Positions 6,019-13,984 of a DNA stretch of 15,227 nucleotides are shown piece after piece. A model generated the notes under the pieces. The model was not told the origin of the DNA. It ran no database searches and saw only the letters and a program-made list of their open reading frames with translations. The stretch is from positions 1 to 15,227 of the forward strand of contig JAZRYX010000074.1 in assembly GCA_045600945.1 (NCBI GenBank), read 5' to 3'. A program made the translations under genes and the position numbers. How positions within the stretch are numbered: position 1 is the stretch's first letter; each line of letters starts with the position of its first letter. This DNA comes from Darwinimomas sp045600945 (lineage in GTDB: Bacteria > Bacillota > Clostridia > Lachnospirales > Lachnospiraceae).

Positions 6019-7209
6019 ATGAAGAGAATTATTGCATTAGTATTGGCAGCAATGATGGTTATCGGATCGCTTACAGCATGCGCTAACAATAATGAAGTAG
6101 CAGCTCAGGCAGATCAGGCAGCCGCAGCATCATCAGGCGGACAAATCGATATCGGTATCGTTCTTCCTACAAAGGATGAGGACCGTTGGATCGGTGATGA
6201 AGCGAAATTCAATAAGATTATTGCAGATAATGGTCTTAAGGCAGAAATTATGTATTCACAGGCTTCGGCAGCAATCGAGAAAACCAATGTTGAAGCACTT
6301 ATTGCAAAGGGAATCAAAGTTCTTCTTCTCTGCCCGTTTGACGGCGCAGCTGCAACATCTACAGTTCAGATGGCTCAGAAAGAAGGAGTTAAAGTTATTT
6401 CCTATGACCGTCTTATCACAGATACAGAGGGTGTTGACTACTATGTAGCATTTGAGTCTGTAAAGAATGGTGAAGCAATGGGCGAGTATCTCTGTGAGAG
6501 AGCAGCTAAACTCGGCGGAAAGGGACTCAACCTTTATCTCTACTCAGGAGCTCTTACAGATAACAACTCATTCTCATTCTTCGAGGGATACTGGAATGCA
6601 CTTCAGCCGAAGCTTGCTGACGGAACATTTATCTGCCGCAACTCAGAAGTAGCAATGAAGTATAAAGATGTTCCTGTTCTTTCACATGATCAGCTTTATG
6701 AAATCATGCAGTCTGTAGATACAGAGTGGGAGCCAAAGACAGCTAAGTCTCTTGCAGAGGCAGATCTTACAAAGGCTTCAAAAGAAGAGAAAGAGTACTC
6801 ATTCATCATCGCTCCTGATGACAACACAGGACGTGCTGTTGCTGATGCTTTCATCGCAGATGCAGATGTAAAAGAGTACAGACTTTGCGGTGCTGACGGT
6901 GTTGAAGGTTCGGTTCAGTACATTATCGATGGTAAGCAGGATATGACAGTTTACTGTGATCCTGAAATGATTACAAAGTCAGCAATGGATCTTGCAATGA
7001 AGCTTCTTGCAGGCGAGAAGGTTGATTGCCCGGAGACAATCGACAACGGAAAGATGCAGGTTCCTGTAGTACGTTGCCCTGTAAGCTCAGTAACACGTGA
7101 TAACATCGTTGAAGTATTCCTTGACAGCGGAGTATATGACAAGAGCAAGTTCAAGGATTATGAAGGCATCAGTGATGATGTAAAACCTGAGAATTATAAC
7201 GGAAGATAA
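6019..7209 (+). CDS. chvE: Multiple-monosaccharide ABC transporter substrate-binding lipoprotein (ChvE-like)
   Basis: A 396-residue lipoprotein that captures a sugar outside the membrane. The signal peptide MKRIIALVLAAMM ends in the lipobox LTAC with Cys21, followed by an Asn/Ala/Gln-rich linker. The mature part begins IDIGIVLPTKDEDRW and carries ALIAKGIKVLLLCPFDG and VISYDRLI, the ChvE/XylF-type periplasmic-binding signature, then IIAPDDNTGRAVADAF and RLCGADGVEG for the second lobe. I started it at 6019 because an earlier ATG at 6007 would translate the ribosome site itself (GGAGG 6009-6013). It is the first gene of the importer operon, followed by the ATPase and permease of the same Mms/Ggu class. 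The codons look biased and regular, as expected for an abundant protein. Known ChvE-type proteins bind arabinose, galactose, glucose, fucose or xylose; the ligand here is unknown. Confidence 0.85.
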   Translation: MKRIIALVLAAMMVIGSLTACANNNEVAAQADQAAAASSGGQIDIGIVLPTKDEDRWIGDEAKFNKIIADNGLKAEIMYSQASAAIEKTNVEALIAKGIKVLLLCPFDGAAATSTVQMAQKEGVKVISYDRLITDTEGVDYYVAFESVKNGEAMGEYLCERAAKLGGKGLNLYLYSGALTDNNSFSFFEGYWNALQPKLADGTFICRNSEVAMKYKDVPVLSHDQLYEIMQSVDTEWEPKTAKSLAEADLTKASKEEKEYSFIIAPDDNTGRAVADAFIADADVKEYRLCGADGVEGSVQYIIDGKQDMTVYCDPEMITKSAMDLAMKLLAGEKVDCPETIDNGKMQVPVVRCPVSSVTRDNIVEVFLDSGVYDKSKFKDYEGISDDVKPENYNGR

Positions 7210-7219
7210 TTCAGTAAAA

Positions 7220-7233
7220 GCGAAATGATTCGC
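7220..7233. promoter_or_regulatory. GCGAA/TTCGC inverted repeat after the binding-protein gene
   Basis: GCGAA-ATGA-TTCGC lies 11 bases after the stop codon. It could be a weak hairpin in the mRNA or a degenerate copy of the operator at 5973, since the arms are shared. Confidence 0.3.
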
Positions 7234-7262
7234 AATCAATAATTGTTATATTGTAATATACC

Positions 7263-7306
7263 GGAGTGACCTTCGTAGCGGCGACAGCTGCGACGGGAGT
7301 CACTCC
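7263..7306 (+). promoter_or_regulatory. Long intercistronic hairpin between binding protein and ATPase genes
   Basis: GGAGTGAC (7263-7270) pairs perfectly with GTCACTCC (7299-7306). Inside it TCGTAGC (7273-7279) pairs with GCTGCGA (7287-7293), leaving loop GGCGACA. No T-run follows, so it is probably not a full terminator. A hairpin here commonly protects the upstream mRNA and makes the binding protein more abundant than the membrane parts. An overlapping local hairpin, CGGGA-GTCAC-TCCCG at 7295-7309, is mutually exclusive with it. Confidence 0.65.
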
Positions 7307-7329
7307 CGACATTTTAGAGAGGTGATAAT

Positions 7330-8877
7330 TTGAGCGAGTATATTCTTGAAATGAGGAATATCACCAAAGAGTTCCCGGGTGTAAAAGCACTGGATGATGT
7401 TAATTTCAAGGTTAAGACCGGAGAAATACACTGTCTGGTGGGAGAGAACGGAGCCGGAAAGTCCACACTTATGAAGGTCCTTTCCGGAGTACATAAGTAC
7501 GGAAGCTATTCTGGAGATATTGTCTATAATGATGAAGTATGCAAGTTCACGTCCACAAAAGATTCTGAAGCAAAGGGTATTGCTATTATCAGTCAGGAAC
7601 TTGCGCTTATCCCGGATTTAACGATATATGAAAATATTTTCTTCGGACATGAGATCATGAATCCGAACGGAAAGACTATTAACTGGAACCAGACGATAAT
7701 CGAGGCAGACAAGCTGTTAAAGAAAGTCAGACTTGATGCAAATGTAACTATTAAGGTTAAAGAACTAGGTACAGGAAAACAACAGCTTGTTGAGATTGCA
7801 AAGGCACTTTCAAAGAATGCAAAGCTCCTTATTCTTGATGAGCCAACATCATCACTTAATGAAGATGATTCGGCAAACCTCCTGCAGCTGCTGCGGGATC
7901 TTCAAAAAGAAGGCGTTACGTCTGTAATGATTTCACACAGACTTAAAGAGGTTGTTGAGATAGCGGATACAATAACAGTATTAAGAGACGGAGCCACAAT
8001 ATGTTCACTTGATGCAACGGGTCAGAAGGTGCCGGAATCGGAAATAATTAAGAATATGGTAGGCCGTGAGATCACGGATATATACCCGGATCGCGAAAAC
8101 CAGAAATTCGGAGAAGTGGCACTGGAGGTTAAAAACTGGTCAGTATTTGATCCGACTCTGGGAAGACAGATCCTTGATAATATCAATATTAATGTTCGCA
8201 AGGGTGAGGTAGTAGGTATTGCCGGGCTTATGGGAGCAGGCAGAACAGAACTTGCGCTTTCGATTTTCGGAAATCCTACCGGATATAAGCTTCTCGGCGG
8301 GCAGGTATTTATCGAAGGAAAACAGGTGAACTTCAGAAATCCTGCCGAGGCAATGAATGCCGGACTTGCGTATGTTACCGAAGACAGAAGAAGAAACGGA
8401 CTCATCCTTATACAGGATATCAGGTTTAACACAACTATTAGTAAGCTTGATAAAGTTCTTAGCGGTATCGTGATTAACGAGAACGAAGAGATTGTTCAGG
8501 CAAATAAATATAAGGACGACTTCAACATCAAGGCTCCTTCTATTGCGCAGAAAGTGGATAATCTTTCGGGTGGAAATAAACAAAAGGTTTCTCTTGCAAA
8601 ATGTATGTTTACCGATCCTAAGGTTCTTATACTTGATGAACCTACAAGAGGTATAGATGTCGGTGCAAAGCATGAGATATATACGATCATGAATGATCTG
8701 GTAGAACAGGGTTATTCGGTAATCATGATTTCTTCAGAACTTCCGGAGATACTTGGAATGAGCGATAGAATCTATGTAATGGCTGAAGGAACTATAACCG
8801 GTGAGCTGTCAAAATCAGAAGCCAGTGAGGAAAGAATCATGGCGATGGCTACAAAATCAGAGGAGGTAAGAAACTAA
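7330..8877 (+). CDS. mmsA: Multiple-monosaccharide ABC transporter ATPase, two ABC domains (MmsA/GguA-like)
   Basis: A 515-residue ATPase with two ABC cassettes in tandem, as in RbsA, MglA and GguA. The first has Walker A GENGAGKS (38-45), a degenerate signature LGTGKQQ (146-152) and Walker B LLILDEP (166-172). The second has GLMGAGRTE in place of a full Walker A, the canonical signature LSGGNKQK, and Walker B VLILDEPTRGIDVG. This asymmetry is normal for the carbohydrate uptake CUT2 family, in which the second site is partly inactive. The start is TTG at 7330, with GAGGTG five bases upstream; the first in-frame ATG (7351) would cut into the first strand. The gene lies 120 bases after the binding-protein gene across a hairpin, and its stop overlaps the permease start (TAATG). 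It energises sugar import at the inner face of the membrane. Confidence 0.9.
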   Translation: MSEYILEMRNITKEFPGVKALDDVNFKVKTGEIHCLVGENGAGKSTLMKVLSGVHKYGSYSGDIVYNDEVCKFTSTKDSEAKGIAIISQELALIPDLTIYENIFFGHEIMNPNGKTINWNQTIIEADKLLKKVRLDANVTIKVKELGTGKQQLVEIAKALSKNAKLLILDEPTSSLNEDDSANLLQLLRDLQKEGVTSVMISHRLKEVVEIADTITVLRDGATICSLDATGQKVPESEIIKNMVGREITDIYPDRENQKFGEVALEVKNWSVFDPTLGRQILDNININVRKGEVVGIAGLMGAGRTELALSIFGNPTGYKLLGGQVFIEGKQVNFRNPAEAMNAGLAYVTEDRRRNGLILIQDIRFNTTISKLDKVLSGIVINENEEIVQANKYKDDFNIKAPSIAQKVDNLSGGNKQKVSLAKCMFTDPKVLILDEPTRGIDVGAKHEIYTIMNDLVEQGYSVIMISSELPEILGMSDRIYVMAEGTITGELSKSEASEERIMAMATKSEEVRN

Positions 8878-10064
8878 TGACAGAGACAAAAAAGGTCGGC
8901 CTTTTTGCTGAACTCGGAGGACTTCTCAAAACACGTGTGAGAGACTATGCGATGTTCATTGCACTGGCTGTTATATTTATTCTTTTTCAGATACTGACAG
9001 GAGGAATATTCTTATCTCCAAGAAATCTTACAAACCTTATTAATCAGACCGGTTATATTGCAGTAATGGCATGTGCAATGACAGAGATTCTTATCATTTG
9101 CCAGATAGACCTTTCCGTAGGATACTGCTCAGGTTTTCTGGGAGCAATAACGGCAATCCTTATGGTTAAAGCAGGACTCAGCATGTGGATTACCATTCCG
9201 CTGATCCTTATTTTCGGAATCATCGCCGGTCTTATCTCAGGAAGCATCATAAGCTTTGTGGGAGTTCCCGCATTTGTTACGACACTTGCTTTTGAGTTTA
9301 TTTACAGAGGACTCTTATCACTTGTAACATCGGAAACCGGTTCTATTCCGATTACGATAAAGGCATTTAATGACATTTCCAATGGATTTGTTCCGGACCT
9401 TGGCAGGATTGCGGGATTATGGATACTTCCGCTTCTGGTAGGTCTTGCTGCCGTCATAATCGTTATCATTTCGGAAATAAAAACCAGAAAAAATCTTCAG
9501 AAGTATAATTTCGAAGTTTCTTCTACACCGGTCTTTGTTCTGAAACTGGTATTTATTTCGGCAATCATAATTGCAGTAGCATTTGTTCTTGCAAGCTACA
9601 GCGGTATATCGTGGACTATCGTTATAGTAGGAATAGTAGTATTTGTTTACAATTTCATAATGAGCAAGACAAAACTTGGACGTCACATCTATGGTGTCGG
9701 AGGAAATGCGGAAGCCGCTGCACTTGCAGGTATCGATGTTAAGAAGATTATACTCTTCGTATATGCATCAATGGGACTAATGACCGCCCTCGGCGGAATC
9801 CTTTTCGCATCCAGACTTCAATCGGCATCAACAACAGCCGGCGCAGGTTTCGAACTTGATGCTATTGCATCATGTTATATCGGTGGTACTTCAACATCCG
9901 GCGGTATCGGTAAGGTTACAGGATCTATCATCGGTGCTCTTGTAATTATGTCGCTTACAAACGGTCTTAATCTCATGGGTGTAGGTATTGCATATCAGTA
10001 CGTTATCAAAGGTATCATTTTCATCATTGCGGTAGCATTTGATGTACTTAACAGAAAGAAATAA
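8877..10064 (+). CDS. mmsB: Multiple-monosaccharide ABC transporter permease (MmsB/GguB-like)
   Basis: A 395-residue integral membrane protein of the CUT2/BPD_transp_2 family with about ten hydrophobic segments. Diagnostic stretches are CQIDLSVGYCSG near 75-86 (the IDLSVG motif of RbsC-type permeases), GVPAFVTTLAFEFIYRGL near 129-146, and the C-terminal CYIGGTSTSGGIGKVTGS and GLNLMGV. Residues between about 190 and 265 form a long insertion with extra helices, as in GguB/XylH-size permeases rather than the shorter RbsC. A strong AGGAGG precedes the ATG, and the start shares a base with the ATPase stop, so the two subunits are co-translated. It forms the sugar channel for the binding protein at 6019. 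The sequence does not show the sugar transported. Confidence 0.9.
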   Translation: MTETKKVGLFAELGGLLKTRVRDYAMFIALAVIFILFQILTGGIFLSPRNLTNLINQTGYIAVMACAMTEILIICQIDLSVGYCSGFLGAITAILMVKAGLSMWITIPLILIFGIIAGLISGSIISFVGVPAFVTTLAFEFIYRGLLSLVTSETGSIPITIKAFNDISNGFVPDLGRIAGLWILPLLVGLAAVIIVIISEIKTRKNLQKYNFEVSSTPVFVLKLVFISAIIIAVAFVLASYSGISWTIVIVGIVVFVYNFIMSKTKLGRHIYGVGGNAEAAALAGIDVKKIILFVYASMGLMTALGGILFASRLQSASTTAGAGFELDAIASCYIGGTSTSGGIGKVTGSIIGALVIMSLTNGLNLMGVGIAYQYVIKGIIFIIAVAFDVLNRKK

Positions 10065-10072
10065 TGTGATCA

Positions 10073-11071
10073 ATGGTCAGATTAAAAGACATAGCTGAAG
10101 AATTGGGGCTGACCGTATCTACGGTTTCAAAGGCACTGAACCATTCTCGTGAAATAAGTCAGGAGACTTCGGAACTTGTGCGTAAAAAAGCAAGGGAGAT
10201 GGGTTATTCTGTCAAGCGTTCGCCAAGGCGTGCAGAAAGGACGATTGGTGTTATACTGCCTGAGGTTGATAGTCAGTATTATGCCAGACTGATGAACGCC
10301 CTGAATCAGAAGATACATGACTGTGGGTTCGAAATGATATCTATGCTCACTTCAGAGTATGCAGCAGATGTTATGCCTGCGGTAGATCATCTTTCAAAGT
10401 ATGATCCTGATGGGATGATTATCTGCTGTGGTACGACTTTGTCTGAATCTGTATATCAGGGAATACTTGAATATGGGATCCCATCGCTTTTAATCAATGA
10501 TTCAAGTGTGTCGGTACCTATTGATTCAATATGCTTTGAACCGGAACAGGGTATGATACTTGCACTTGAATATCTGCTTCATATGGGGCATTCTCAAATA
10601 GGTTATCTTGGAGAGTATAACTCTGATCCGAGATACGATGCTTTTTGTAAATTCATGAAGCAGAACGGAATAGGAGTTGAAAATCGGTTTGTAAAACGCG
10701 GTGCAGTAAGATTTGAAGAGGGTGGATATCAGCTTGCCATTGATTTTCTAAATGAAAATGATCTCCCAACAGCCATAGTTGCGGGATATGATCAAATGGC
10801 AATTGGTGCGATGAAAGCATTTCGTGATCATGGAATCATAGTTCCGAGAGATATTTCAATTATCGGATTTGACAACATCGTGATGGATGATTATCTTCTG
10901 GTCCCACTCACCAGTGTTACAAATCCGTCAGAACAGATGGGAATAACAGCAGTCAAGATTCTGCTGAATGCAATTAGAAATCCCAAGACGCACGTAGTTC
11001 AAAATGTGACACTTCAGAGCAGATTGATTGAAAGGGAATCGGTGAAGAATATTGCTGGTAGCAGCAGGTGA
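10073..11071 (+). CDS. LacI-family transcriptional regulator
   Basis: A 332-residue repressor of standard LacI/GalR length. Residues 3-22 (RLKDIAEELGLTVSTVSKAL) form the helix-turn-helix, followed by the hinge region to about 60, then a periplasmic-binding-like sensor domain starting TIGVILPEVDSQYYARL and including DGMIICC, SLLINDSS, GHSQIGYLGE, AIVAGYDQMAIGAMKAF and DISIIGFDNI. Such proteins bind palindromic operators and release them on binding a sugar or sugar phosphate. The gene starts 8 bases after the permease stop with only a weak ribosome site, so its level probably follows read-through translation. It sits inside the operon between transporter and enzymes, which suggests it senses the imported sugar and controls its own operon. 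Candidate targets are the GCGAA-arm palindromes near 5796, 5973 and 7220; this link is inference. Confidence 0.85.
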   Translation: MVRLKDIAEELGLTVSTVSKALNHSREISQETSELVRKKAREMGYSVKRSPRRAERTIGVILPEVDSQYYARLMNALNQKIHDCGFEMISMLTSEYAADVMPAVDHLSKYDPDGMIICCGTTLSESVYQGILEYGIPSLLINDSSVSVPIDSICFEPEQGMILALEYLLHMGHSQIGYLGEYNSDPRYDAFCKFMKQNGIGVENRFVKRGAVRFEEGGYQLAIDFLNENDLPTAIVAGYDQMAIGAMKAFRDHGIIVPRDISIIGFDNIVMDDYLLVPLTSVTNPSEQMGITAVKILLNAIRNPKTHVVQNVTLQSRLIERESVKNIAGSSR

Positions 11072-11075
11072 TGAA

Positions 11076-13928
11076 ATGAAAGAACCGGATTTAAAAATTG
11101 GATGGGCTCAAACCGATATCACACCGGAGAGACCGATATTGATGGAAGGTCAGATGTACACCCGGTATTCAAAGTTTGTGCATGATCCGATAACTGCAAC
11201 GGCACTTGTATTTGTAAATGAATATGAACAGATGACTATGGTGTCTTTGGACATGACGGAAGTTCCGATGCATGCGCTTTCACTTATCGAAAAATGTTTG
11301 TATGAAAAGAACAAGGAAATAGATTTCGACAAAATCAGCTTTAGTGTTACACACACACATACTTCTTCGTCATTTTTCGGGGATTGCATGAGGGATGACA
11401 ATGAAAAGGTTTTTTCCACGGATATTCTCCCTCATGTCGATGTTCCGGAAAATGCCTATACAAAAGAGGAATCACAGAATTTTTTTGTCATAAAAATAGT
11501 GGAGTTGATTCTTGAAGCATGGAATAATCTCAAACCGGGAGGTGTGAGTTTCGCACATGCAGAAGCTGAAATAGCGTATAACAGAAGACCACAGTTTCTG
11601 ATAAACGGGAAACTGGAAACTATAATGTACGGAGACTGCTCTGAAGAAAGTTTTGTCGGATTCGAAAGCGGTACAGATACATCTCTTGAACTTATGTATA
11701 CATGGGATTCTTCAGGAGAGTTGACCGGTATTATGTGCAATGTTCCCTGCCCTGCACAAGTTTATGAGTTGCATCATTTCATTTCATCTGATTATTGGGG
11801 ATGCACAAGAAAGAAAATCAAAGATGAGTTCGGTGAAGATGTATTCATACTTGCACTTTGCGGAGCAGCGGGAGATTTGACACCGGTAGACTTGCTGAAA
11901 ATTTCAAAAGACAATAAGGAAGAACTGAGGATTTGGAGAGAGCAGGAAAAAGAAGTCCAGCGCAACTTTGACGAAGAAGCTTTATGCGAGGAAATTGCAG
12001 ATAAAATCGTCGAAAGTGTCAAAAGCTGTATCATAACCAGTGCACAGACAAAAAAATACAATCCGATATTCAGACATGAAGTAATGAAATTGAGGTTTCC
12101 GATAAGACAAATCCCGAAAGAGGATTATATCAGATCGGAAATGGTGGTCAGGGAATTGCACAGGAAGTTTTCTTATGAGAATCCAATGACCATGACAGAT
12201 CTTGTGAAGGCATTTGAACCTCAGGGCGATGTACTGCGGTACAAGCAACAGACAGAAAACCCTTGGTTTGAGGCGAATTATCATGTGATACGAATCGGTG
12301 AGGCGGCAATCGCGACCAATCCGTTTGAACTATATCATGAATATGCTTTCAGGATAAAAGAGGCAGCAGAATCAAAATACACTTTTATTGTTCAGCTTGC
12401 TAACGGTATGGGATGTTATCTTCCCACAGAAACTGCGATACATGGAGGGTCATACAGCTCAAGACCTGCATCAACGGTATGTGATTCATGTAGTGGAGAA
12501 GAGCTGGTAAGAATAACAGTAAAAACAATTAATGAATTGTGGGAGATAAAAAAAGAAGGAGCCATTATGAATAAAAAAGTTGGTTATGTATGTTTCGGTG
12601 AGGTCAATACACCGATTGAGAAACTGAATGAGAAACATGATGCAACACTTGCACTTCTTAAAGAGAAGTTTTCTGACTGGGATATCCTCGATGCAGGATT
12701 GGTAATCGATGATACAGAATATAAGTACGCAGATGCTGCAATTGAGAAACTTAAGGCAGGGGAATTTGAATGTCTGCTTACCGTGGTATGCGGATGGATC
12801 CCGACCCATGCTGTCATCCGTGTGACGGACAACTGGCGTCATCTGCCGATACTTCTCTGGGGACTTTGCGGATGGAAAGAAAACGGGCGGATAGTGACTA
12901 CGGCAGAGCAGGCAGGAACAACTGCAATAAGACCTGCATACGAGGCACTTGGTTACAACTTCAAGTATATCTACAACATCATCGGCAAAGAACCTCCGAT
13001 TGATAAGGTAGATGCATTTGTACGCGCAGCCCATGCAAAAGCAATGCTTCGTAAAACGCATGTAGGTTCTATGGGTTACAGAGATATGTTCCTCTACGGA
13101 ACATGCTTTGAGGCGCAGTCAATGCGCAGCCAGATAGGACCGGAAGTCGAGTGCTTCGAGATGCTTGAGATGGTGCAGAACATTGAAAAACTCGATCAGA
13201 AGGATATCGATGACGGAGTTAAGTTTGTAAAAGAAAACTGGGTATTCAAGAAAGAATGTCCGGAAGAAACAATCGTTAACGGAGTAAAGTACGCACTTGC
13301 TATTGTTAAGAAAATAAAAGAGCGCGGATATGAAGCAATATCGCTTCTTGATGTTGACGGCATGAAGAAACTTTTAGGTTTCCCGCCCGCAATGGTATTC
13401 ATGCTTCTTGAACATTACTGCAACGTACTTACGGTTCCGGAAAATGATATCATGGGCGCTGTATCACAGCTTATCATGAAGTACATCACGGGACAGACAG
13501 TTCCATATCTTGAGTACTATGAGTTCTTTGAGGAGTCAGTGCTTGCAGGAGTTCCGGATTTCATTCCGAAGGCAGCAACTGACGGTGATGTAACCGTGCT
13601 TCCGGCAGCATTCGGACTTCTTGCAACATCTCTGCTTAATGTATCAAAGTGTAAGACTGGATATGTTACATGTATCAGGCTTATCTACATGAACGGAAAG
13701 TACAAGCTCCATATGTACACAGGACAGGCACAGACACCGCCTGCATGGAATGAGTATGGATGGGATGATCCGGCACCACAGCTGCCGTCACTTGAAATCT
13801 TCCCTGATAACTGTACGGTAGAAGAGTTTGCACAGAAGGTAAGCTGCCAGCATGTAATCGTGGCATTCGGAGATTACTCGGAGGCAGTTAAAGACTTCTG
13901 TAAAATGATGGATATAGAACTTATATGA
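11076..13928 (+). CDS. Fused ORF: ceramidase-like hydrolase plus FucI/AraA-like sugar isomerase
   Basis: A 950-residue open frame joining two proteins. Residues 1 to about 490 resemble the neutral/alkaline non-lysosomal ceramidase fold: IGWAQTDITPERP at the start, VTHTHTSSSFFG (91-102) with metal-binding His93 and His95, NVPCPAQVYELHHFISSDYWG (222-242) and CGAAGDLTPVD (262-272). True ceramidases have GDVSPN with a nucleophilic Ser; Thr269 here suggests a different substrate, and no signal peptide is present, so it is intracellular. Residues 498-950 form a complete L-fucose/L-arabinose isomerase-like protein described separately. ATG 11076 was chosen over TTG 11052; AGGTG lies five bases upstream. 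It follows the LacI stop by 4 bases and is last in the importer operon. It could act as a bifunctional enzyme releasing then isomerising a sugar, or be two genes whose stop was lost. Confidence 0.75.
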   Translation: MKEPDLKIGWAQTDITPERPILMEGQMYTRYSKFVHDPITATALVFVNEYEQMTMVSLDMTEVPMHALSLIEKCLYEKNKEIDFDKISFSVTHTHTSSSFFGDCMRDDNEKVFSTDILPHVDVPENAYTKEESQNFFVIKIVELILEAWNNLKPGGVSFAHAEAEIAYNRRPQFLINGKLETIMYGDCSEESFVGFESGTDTSLELMYTWDSSGELTGIMCNVPCPAQVYELHHFISSDYWGCTRKKIKDEFGEDVFILALCGAAGDLTPVDLLKISKDNKEELRIWREQEKEVQRNFDEEALCEEIADKIVESVKSCIITSAQTKKYNPIFRHEVMKLRFPIRQIPKEDYIRSEMVVRELHRKFSYENPMTMTDLVKAFEPQGDVLRYKQQTENPWFEANYHVIRIGEAAIATNPFELYHEYAFRIKEAAESKYTFIVQLANGMGCYLPTETAIHGGSYSSRPASTVCDSCSGEELVRITVKTINELWEIKKEGAIMNKKVGYVCFGEVNTPIEKLNEKHDATLALLKEKFSDWDILDAGLVIDDTEYKYADAAIEKLKAGEFECLLTVVCGWIPTHAVIRVTDNWRHLPILLWGLCGWKENGRIVTTAEQAGTTAIRPAYEALGYNFKYIYNIIGKEPPIDKVDAFVRAAHAKAMLRKTHVGSMGYRDMFLYGTCFEAQSMRSQIGPEVECFEMLEMVQNIEKLDQKDIDDGVKFVKENWVFKKECPEETIVNGVKYALAIVKKIKERGYEAISLLDVDGMKKLLGFPPAMVFMLLEHYCNVLTVPENDIMGAVSQLIMKYITGQTVPYLEYYEFFEESVLAGVPDFIPKAATDGDVTVLPAAFGLLATSLLNVSKCKTGYVTCIRLIYMNGKYKLHMYTGQAQTPPAWNEYGWDDPAPQLPSLEIFPDNCTVEEFAQKVSCQHVIVAFGDYSEAVKDFCKMMDIELI
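12555..12561 (+). promoter_or_regulatory. Internal Shine-Dalgarno inside the fused ORF
   Basis: GAAGGAG sits five bases before an in-frame ATG at 12567. It lies exactly at the domain boundary, where the hydrolase ends (ELWEIKKEGA) and the isomerase begins (MNKKVGY). This is what a separate gene start would look like. Confidence 0.7.
12567..13928 (+). CDS. FucI/AraA-like sugar isomerase (C-terminal part of the fused ORF, own start)
   Basis: From the internal ATG at 12567 the frame encodes 453 residues, a normal length for the L-fucose/L-arabinose isomerase-related family (COG2407 type). These are manganese-dependent aldose-ketose isomerases. Visible family features are GYVCFGEVNTP at the N terminus, FECLLTVVCGWIPTHAVIRV and LPILLWGLCGW (paired nucleotide-like folds), VGSMGYRDMFLYGTCFE, and IGPEVECFEMLEMV carrying acidic residues. 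The end of the domain holds TGYVTCIRLIYMNGKYKLHMYTG with a His in the C-terminal barrel. Specificity is unknown; fucose, arabinose or a modified sugar are all possible. The good ribosome site argues that it is translated on its own at least part of the time. It would give the ketose that a kinase (not in the window) and the aldolase at 5067 could use. Confidence 0.7.
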   Translation: MNKKVGYVCFGEVNTPIEKLNEKHDATLALLKEKFSDWDILDAGLVIDDTEYKYADAAIEKLKAGEFECLLTVVCGWIPTHAVIRVTDNWRHLPILLWGLCGWKENGRIVTTAEQAGTTAIRPAYEALGYNFKYIYNIIGKEPPIDKVDAFVRAAHAKAMLRKTHVGSMGYRDMFLYGTCFEAQSMRSQIGPEVECFEMLEMVQNIEKLDQKDIDDGVKFVKENWVFKKECPEETIVNGVKYALAIVKKIKERGYEAISLLDVDGMKKLLGFPPAMVFMLLEHYCNVLTVPENDIMGAVSQLIMKYITGQTVPYLEYYEFFEESVLAGVPDFIPKAATDGDVTVLPAAFGLLATSLLNVSKCKTGYVTCIRLIYMNGKYKLHMYTGQAQTPPAWNEYGWDDPAPQLPSLEIFPDNCTVEEFAQKVSCQHVIVAFGDYSEAVKDFCKMMDIELI

Positions 13929-13955
13929 TAATGGTTGTTTAAATATTCCGGAAGA

Positions 13956-13984
13956 TTGAAATTATACCGCATATGCGGTATAAT
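13956..13984 (+). promoter_or_regulatory. Promoter of the XRE regulator gene
   Basis: TTGAAA at 13956-13961 and TATAAT at 13979-13984 have a 17-base spacer, predicting a start near 13991. The spacer and -10 are covered by a palindrome. Because the transcript begins after 13973, the ATG there cannot be used from this promoter. Confidence 0.65.

Noticed and set aside
8022..8690. Long minus-strand frames inside the ATPase gene
   Set aside because: They are shadows of a well-supported plus-strand gene and show no domain or ribosome site.
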